Shown in pieces: positions 57,674 through 64,000 of a stretch of 64,000 nucleotides of DNA. The first letter of the stretch is position 1. Every line of letters starts with the position of its first letter. The stretch comes from Streptomyces antnestii (lineage in GTDB: Bacteria > Actinomycetota > Actinomycetes > Streptomycetales > Streptomycetaceae), in assembly GCF_004005495.1 (NCBI RefSeq), contig NZ_RZYA01000033.1, positions 1 through 64,000 on the forward strand. The letters run 5' to 3'. The notes under the pieces are model-generated. The model worked only from the letters and a program-made list of their open reading frames with translations, did no database searches and was not told where the DNA came from. Both the position numbers and the translations under genes were made by a program.

Positions 57674-59515
57674 TCAGCCAAGCGCGCGGTCGAGGTTGAA
57701 GGCCGCGCTGATCAGTGAGAGATGGGTGAACGCCTGGGGGAAATTGCCGAGTTGCTCTCCGGTGCGGCCGATCTCCTCGGCGTAGAGGCCTACGTGGTTG
57801 GCGTACGTGAGCATCTTCTCGAAGGCGAGCCGGGCCTCTTCCAGGCGGCCGGCGCGGGTGAGCGCCTCGACGTACCAGAAGGAGCAGATCGAGAACGTGC
57901 CCTCGGAGCCGCGCAGGCCGTCCGGGCTGGCCTCGGGGTCGTAGCGGTAGACCAGCGAGTCGGAGACCAGGTCCGTGCCGAGGGCGTCCAGGGTCGAGAG
58001 CCACTTGGGGTCGGTGGGCGAGACGAACTTGGCCATCGGCATCATCAGCACGGAAGCGTCGAGTACGTCGCTGCCGAGGCCCTGGACGAACGCGCCACGC
58101 TCGGCCGACCAGCCCTCTCGCATGATCTGCCGGTAGATCTCGTCCCGGCTCCGCCCCCAGCGGGGAACGTTGCCCGGCAGGCCGCGACGGAGGGCCATCC
58201 GGATGCCCCGTTCGATCGCCACCCAGCACATCAGCCGCGAGTAGACGAAGTCCCGCCGGCCGCCCCGGGTCTCCCAGACGCCCTCGTCGGGCTGGTCCCA
58301 GTGGTCGCAGAGCCAGTCCACCACGGCCCCGACCTCGTCCCAGTGGTCGCTGCTGATCGGCTGCCCCCACTTGTCGTACAGGTAGATCGAGTCGATCAGC
58401 GCGCCGTAGATGTCCAGCTGGAGCTGCTTGGTGGCGGCGTTTCCCACGCGGACCGGAGCGGATCCCAGGTGCCCTTCGAGGTGGCTCAGCTCGGACTCGG
58501 GCAGGTCGCTGCGCCCGTCGATGCCGTACATGATCTGCAGCGGTCCGGTGGGGCCGGTGCCGCGCATGATGCCCCGCTCGGACACGAAGCCCATGAAGGC
58601 CTCGGCCTCCGAGGTGAAGCCCAGGCGGAGCAAGGCGTAGACGCAGAAGGCGGCGTCGCGGATCCACACGTACCGGTAGTCCCAGTTCCGCTCACCGCCG
58701 ATCAGTTCGGGCAGGCTGGTCGTCGGCGCGGCCACGATCGCACCGGTCGGTACGTAGGTGAGCAGCTTCAGCAGCAGCGCGGAACGGTGCACCATCTCCC
58801 GCCACCGGCCGCGGTAGCGCGAGCGGCTCAGCCAGGTGCGCCAGAACCGCGCCGTCGCCTCGAACTGGTCCTCCGCCTCGACGTGCGGACAGGCCCGCGG
58901 GCGGACCTCGTCGGTGAGGCGGTCGAGGGCGAAGACCACTGACTCGCCTTCGAGGATCTTGAAGTGCGACCACACGTCCGTGCCGTCGGTCTCCAGCGGT
59001 GCGGTGGAGGTCAGCGCCAGTGACATCGACGGGGCCTCGAAGACGGCCTCGTGGGCCTCCAGGCGCACCGTGTGCGTTTCGGTCCCGTAGCCGAAGCGCG
59101 GAGCTATCCGCGCCCGGAACGGGAGGGTTCCCCGTACGCAGATCACCCGCCGGATCAGGCGGTGCCGGGACGCCTCGCGCGACTCGTCGACGACCGGCAT
59201 GAAGTCCTGGATCTCCGCCACCCCGTCGGCCGCGTAGAACCGCGTGATCAGGACGTTGGTGTCGGGGTGGTAGAACTGCCGCCTCCGTGAGGGCACGTCG
59301 GCGGCCAGCTCGAACGATCCGCCCCGGTCGGCGTCGAGGATCGACGCGAACACACTCGGTGCGTCGAAGCGTGGGCAGCAGTACCAGTCGATCGTGCCGT
59401 TGGTGCCGACGAGCGCAGCCGTACGCAGATCTCCGATCAGGCCGTGCTCGGAGATCGGCAGATAGCGCGGGTTCCACAGGCCGTCCGCCGGGCCGGCTCC
59501 GTTCCCGAATTCCAT
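57674..59515 (-). CDS. Glycoside hydrolase family 15 protein (trehalase/glucoamylase type)
   Basis: This 613-residue cytoplasmic GH15 enzyme has an N-terminal beta-sandwich domain (PRYLPISEHGLIGDLRTAALV, GTIDWYCCPRFDAPSVFA) followed by an alpha/alpha-barrel. Catalytic-type glutamates are in DEGVWETRGG and in LYAEEIGRTGEQLGNFPQAFTH. RNWDYRYVWIRDA is the typical substrate-binding line. Actinobacterial members with this start are often trehalases. No signal peptide is present. It lies alone, with a 13-bp inverted repeat upstream. Confidence 0.94.
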   Translation of the reverse strand: MEFGNGAGPADGLWNPRYLPISEHGLIGDLRTAALVGTNGTIDWYCCPRFDAPSVFASILDADRGGSFELAADVPSRRRQFYHPDTNVLITRFYAADGVAEIQDFMPVVDESREASRHRLIRRVICVRGTLPFRARIAPRFGYGTETHTVRLEAHEAVFEAPSMSLALTSTAPLETDGTDVWSHFKILEGESVVFALDRLTDEVRPRACPHVEAEDQFEATARFWRTWLSRSRYRGRWREMVHRSALLLKLLTYVPTGAIVAAPTTSLPELIGGERNWDYRYVWIRDAAFCVYALLRLGFTSEAEAFMGFVSERGIMRGTGPTGPLQIMYGIDGRSDLPESELSHLEGHLGSAPVRVGNAATKQLQLDIYGALIDSIYLYDKWGQPISSDHWDEVGAVVDWLCDHWDQPDEGVWETRGGRRDFVYSRLMCWVAIERGIRMALRRGLPGNVPRWGRSRDEIYRQIMREGWSAERGAFVQGLGSDVLDASVLMMPMAKFVSPTDPKWLSTLDALGTDLVSDSLVYRYDPEASPDGLRGSEGTFSICSFWYVEALTRAGRLEEARLAFEKMLTYANHVGLYAEEIGRTGEQLGNFPQAFTHLSLISAAFNLDRALG

Positions 59516-59589
59516 GCCGCCCTCCCGACCGTTTCGTTGGGGGCAGGTGCGCGAGACGCGAGAAGACCTTGCTTTTCATGGTAGATCGC

Positions 59590-59636
59590 CCCCGGATTCC
59601 GGCGCGGCGGACTTCGAGGTTCACCGGAATCCGGGG
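59590..59636. repeat. 13-bp perfect inverted repeat upstream of the GH15 gene
   Basis: CCCCGGATTCCGG (59590-59602) and CCGGAATCCGGGG (59624-59636) are exact complements with a 21-base spacer. They lie 75-121 bases before the GH15 start, in a 271-base divergent region. It is a candidate operator or RNA hairpin. No clear promoter is visible. Confidence 0.6.
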
Positions 59637-59786
59637 AGGACCGCTCACCGTGCCGTACCTCCACGGCGATCTCGGCGCCGTGGCCTCGGCGCAGGCTCCC
59701 GGCCGGTCCAGTTGTAGCCAGATGGCCACGCGGTATCGCCCTTCGGCCGATGTCCGCGCCCGCCCCGGCTCCCTAGCGTCGGAGGC

Positions 59787-60833
59787 ATGTCGGACGCTCA
59801 CGGCCCACGCCACGGCCACTGTCTCCTCCTGGCGGCCGCCCTGTTCCTGCTCGCCCCGCTCGTGGGCGAGTTCCTCCTCGGCAACCAGCCGGTCACCGCG
59901 CTGCCGTCGCTTCTCCTCCTCGCCCCGATGTACGGCGGCGGAGCCCTGCTGATCCGCGAGACGGCCCGGCGCGCGGGGCGCGGCTGGCCGACGATGATCC
60001 TGCTCGGCGCGGCCTACGCCCTGGTCGAGGAGGGCCCGGTCGACCAGATGCTCTGGAATCCGCACTACGGCGGCTTCGACATGGGGCTCGCGTACGCCGG
60101 AACCCATGTCCCGGTGCTCGGTGTCAGCGTGGAGATGGTCCAGGACGTGCTGTCGATGCACACGGTCTGGAGCATCTGCGTACCGATCGCGCTCGTCGAG
60201 ACCTTCGGCCGCGACCGCACGCGGCCCTGGCTCGGCCCGGTCGGCCTCGGGGTCACCGGCGTCGTGTTCGCCGCCGGGTCGCTGTTCCTGGCCCTCGCCC
60301 AGGCCGGGTCCGAGCACTTCATGGCGTCCCCGGCCCGGTTCGGCGGCGCGGCGGCCGTCATCGGGGCACTGGTGGTGGCGGCGTTCGCGTACCGCCCCCG
60401 CCCGGCCGCGGCGCCGACTCGTACCGCTCCGGGGCCGTGGACGGTCGGCGCCGTGGCGTTCGCCGCGTCCGGTCTGTACTGGGGCCGCGAGTTCCTGCCG
60501 GACGGGGTCCCCGCCTGGGGCACGGCCGTCGCGTGGTGCGTCCTCGTCGCGGCGGTCGTGGCCCTGTGCGCGTACTGGTCGCGCGGCCGGGGCTGGGGCG
60601 CGTCGCACCGCCTCGCCCTCGCCGGTGGCGCGCTGCTGACCTACGTGTGGGTGGGGTTCGGGCACGCGCGCGACATGGGCGTCGCGTACGCGACGGCCCT
60701 GGCCGGCAACATCGTCCTCGGCGCGGGCGCGATCGTGCTTCTGGTGGGGGCGGCGGCCGTGGTGCGCGGCCGCCGGACCGGCGCGCACGACGGACCCGGA
60801 ACCCGTACGGCTCCGATCACCGCAAGCAAATGA
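59787..60833 (+). CDS. Polytopic membrane protein of unknown function
   Basis: This 348-residue protein has about nine hydrophobic segments from residue 13 on. Near residue 80 it reads ALVEEGPVDQMLWNPHYGG, and later HTVWSICVPIALVE. Paired glutamates followed by a histidine in membrane helices resemble CPBP/abortive-infection-type intramembrane proteases, although the EExxxR motif is not exact. I do not recognise the family. The gene is isolated and convergent with icd. Confidence 0.75.
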   Translation: MSDAHGPRHGHCLLLAAALFLLAPLVGEFLLGNQPVTALPSLLLLAPMYGGGALLIRETARRAGRGWPTMILLGAAYALVEEGPVDQMLWNPHYGGFDMGLAYAGTHVPVLGVSVEMVQDVLSMHTVWSICVPIALVETFGRDRTRPWLGPVGLGVTGVVFAAGSLFLALAQAGSEHFMASPARFGGAAAVIGALVVAAFAYRPRPAAAPTRTAPGPWTVGAVAFAASGLYWGREFLPDGVPAWGTAVAWCVLVAAVVALCAYWSRGRGWGASHRLALAGGALLTYVWVGFGHARDMGVAYATALAGNIVLGAGAIVLLVGAAAVVRGRRTGAHDGPGTRTAPITASK

Positions 60834-60856
60834 CGACGCGTACCGCGGACACGGGA

Positions 60857-60888
60857 CCGCCCCGGTCGGCAGGTGCCGACCGGGGCGG
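60857..60888. terminator. Bidirectional terminator between membrane protein gene and icd
   Basis: CCGCCCCGGTCGGCA and its exact complement TGCCGACCGGGGCGG form a 15-bp perfect stem around two bases, 24 bases after the membrane protein stop and 85 bases from the icd stop. No U-tract is present, as is usual in this GC range. Confidence 0.7.
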
Positions 60889-60913
60889 AACGCGTCACCG
60901 CGGAAACGCGTCA

Positions 60914-60972
60914 GGCGGATAGCCCTCAGCGCGGATACCCCTGAGCGCGGATACGCCTCAGCGCGTGAGTGC

Positions 60973-60975
<3 letters not shown>
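60914..60975. repeat. Tandem 16-bp repeats at the icd 3' end
   Basis: GCGCGGATACSCCTSA units run from 60914 to 60975: two full copies (60929, 60945) with degenerate ones before and after. The last one includes the icd stop codon (60973-60975). Confidence 0.6.
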
Positions 60976-63195
<2,220 letters not shown>

Positions 63196-63240
63196 CGGGT
63201 GCTCCGCTCCACAGTCTGCGTCTCTCGTCTGCAACATTGC

Positions 63241-63266
63241 TCGACATCAAGATATCTCGTGATCGA
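63241..63266. promoter_or_regulatory. Candidate operator upstream of icd (AGATATCT centre)
   Basis: A 26-base imperfect dyad is bounded by TCGA on both sides with a perfect AGATATCT centre (63250-63257), about 46 bases upstream of the icd start. It is markedly more AT-rich than its surroundings. Confidence 0.35.
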
Positions 63267-63366
63267 CCCCCTCTCGACAGGACCCCGCACAGGATTTCGC
63301 CCCGGGGGCCGCACGGCCGGACATCCACGGGCGGATCGGTCACCGGCCCACACAAACCGCGCCGCA

Positions 63367-63391
63367 CTGGACCATTGGTACAGTCGTCCAG
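63367..63391. promoter_or_regulatory. Candidate Lrp/AsnC autoregulatory site (CTGGAC-N13-GTCCAG)
   Basis: CTGGAC and GTCCAG are exact complements 13 bases apart, and a TACAGT -10-like box (63379-63384) lies between them, 64 bases before the Lrp-type start codon. This fits autoregulation. Confidence 0.4.
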
Positions 63392-63447
63392 CGATCATCG
63401 CGCCCGCACCGCGCCCCGCACCCCGCCCGCGAAGGAGGCCGCGCCCC

Positions 63448-63933
63448 ATGGCCGTGGACGAGTTGGACACCCGCATCCTGCGCCTCCTCCTGGAGCAGCC
63501 GCGTACCAGCGTGCGCGAGTACGCCCGTATCCTCGGCGTCGCCCGCGGCACCCTCCAGGCCCGGCTCGACCGCCTGGAGCGCGACGGCGTGATCACGGGC
63601 ACCGGCCCGACCCTGTCCCCCACGGCGCTCGGCCACCCGGTCCTCGCGTTCGTCCACATCGAGGTCACCCAGGGGCACCTCGAAGAGGTCGGCGACGCGC
63701 TCGCCACCGTGCCGGAGATCATCGAGGCCTTCTCGATCACCGGCGGCGGCGACCTCCTGACCCGCGTCGCGGCCCGCGACAACGGCCATCTGGAGGACGT
63801 CATCCAGCAGCTGAACCGGCTGCCCGGCGTGGTCCGCACCCGCACCGAGGTCGCCCTGCGCGAGCGCGTCCCGCACCGGATCCTGCCCCTGGTCGAGGCC
63901 GTCGGCCGGGCCGCGTCCGCCGAGCGCCGGTGA
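63448..63933 (+). CDS. Lrp/AsnC family transcriptional regulator
   Basis: This 161-residue regulator has an AsnC-type helix-turn-helix (LDTRILRLLLEQPRTSVREYARILGVARGTLQARLDRLERDG) and a C-terminal RAM ligand domain (VLAFVHIEVTQGHLEEV ... ITGGGDLLTRVAARD). ATG 63448 has GGAGG upstream. It is divergent from icd and may respond to an amino acid. Whether it controls icd is unknown. Confidence 0.92.
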   Translation: MAVDELDTRILRLLLEQPRTSVREYARILGVARGTLQARLDRLERDGVITGTGPTLSPTALGHPVLAFVHIEVTQGHLEEVGDALATVPEIIEAFSITGGGDLLTRVAARDNGHLEDVIQQLNRLPGVVRTRTEVALRERVPHRILPLVEAVGRAASAERR

Positions 63934-63958
63934 CCCCGGTCCGGGCATCCTGGAAGAC

Positions 63959-64000
63959 ATGAGCACCCTGGGCAGTACCTCGGTCGTCTTCGATCTCGAC
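63959..64000 (+). CDS. 5' end of a HAD-like gene (partial)
   Basis: Only 14 codons are inside the window: MSTLGSTSVVFDLD. The VVFDLD end is the beginning of HAD motif I (DxD), so a HAD-superfamily hydrolase is likely. TGGAAG stands close upstream. It is truncated by the window edge. Confidence 0.55.
   Translation, partial: MSTLGSTSVVFDLD

Overview
The window is high-GC, densely packed chromosomal DNA from a Streptomyces (or very close relative). The grounds are GC-rich third positions, frequent GTG/TTG starts, many ATGA/GTGA start-stop overlaps, an actinobacterial leader peptide, a monomeric NADP-isocitrate dehydrogenase, a type B ribosomal protein L31, and DUF6421, DUF2630 and DUF5134 proteins. 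I see no rRNA or tRNA genes, no CRISPR array, no prophage and no transposase. Two short palindromic elements flanked by CTAG are the only mobile-like sequences.

Left part (1-12.2 kb): a flavin reductase behind a cysteine-containing leader peptide, a thioredoxin, a PlsC-type acyltransferase, a transglutaminase-like protein with a leaderless promoter, an operon DUF6421 - SDR - threonine aldolase, a luciferase-like monooxygenase coupled to an alpha/beta hydrolase, a glycerophosphodiesterase, a GNAT, a VOC protein and a type II NADH dehydrogenase.

Middle (12.2-30.6 kb): a catabolic island. A PucR regulator faces a plus-strand series DUF917 - HyuA-like - NCS1 permease - HyuA - DUF917. The two DUF917/HyuA pairs mirror each other around the permease, and the first HyuA has lost its ATP-site motifs. 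Convergent to it runs a seven-gene minus-strand operon: M20 hydrolase, aldehyde dehydrogenase, SDR, DUF3311 + sodium:solute symporter, amidohydrolase, penicillin-acylase-like Ntn hydrolase. A FadR/GntR regulator is divergent from it, across a perfect palindrome with the FadR-type core. Inference: uptake and stepwise opening of cyclic or acylated amides (hydantoin or thiohydantoin type), followed by oxidation of the freed side chain. The substrate is unknown.

Right part (30.6-64 kb): MarR with an FUSC transporter, separated by small palindromic elements; a DUF5134/M56 peptidase pair; PAP2; HAD; a Fer4_19-CDGSH protein; TetR with its own operator; a divergent LVIVD/DUF305 pair; a ferredoxin-NADP reductase; a 22-bp minisatellite; ArsR divergent from an old-yellow-enzyme gene across two TACGA/TCGTA palindromes; L31B; NmrA; an M81 peptidase; a BNR-repeat protein; Ung coupled to an N-acetylglucosamine-kinase-like protein with a repeat-encoded tail of about 215 residues; a degenerate sirohydrochlorin-chelatase relative; a lactonase with decayed copies of its own 3' end; a nitric oxide synthase oxygenase with a repeat-encoded N-terminus; a second FUSC protein; a GH15 enzyme; an unknown membrane protein; Icd; an Lrp/AsnC regulator; and the first codons of a HAD-like gene at the edge.
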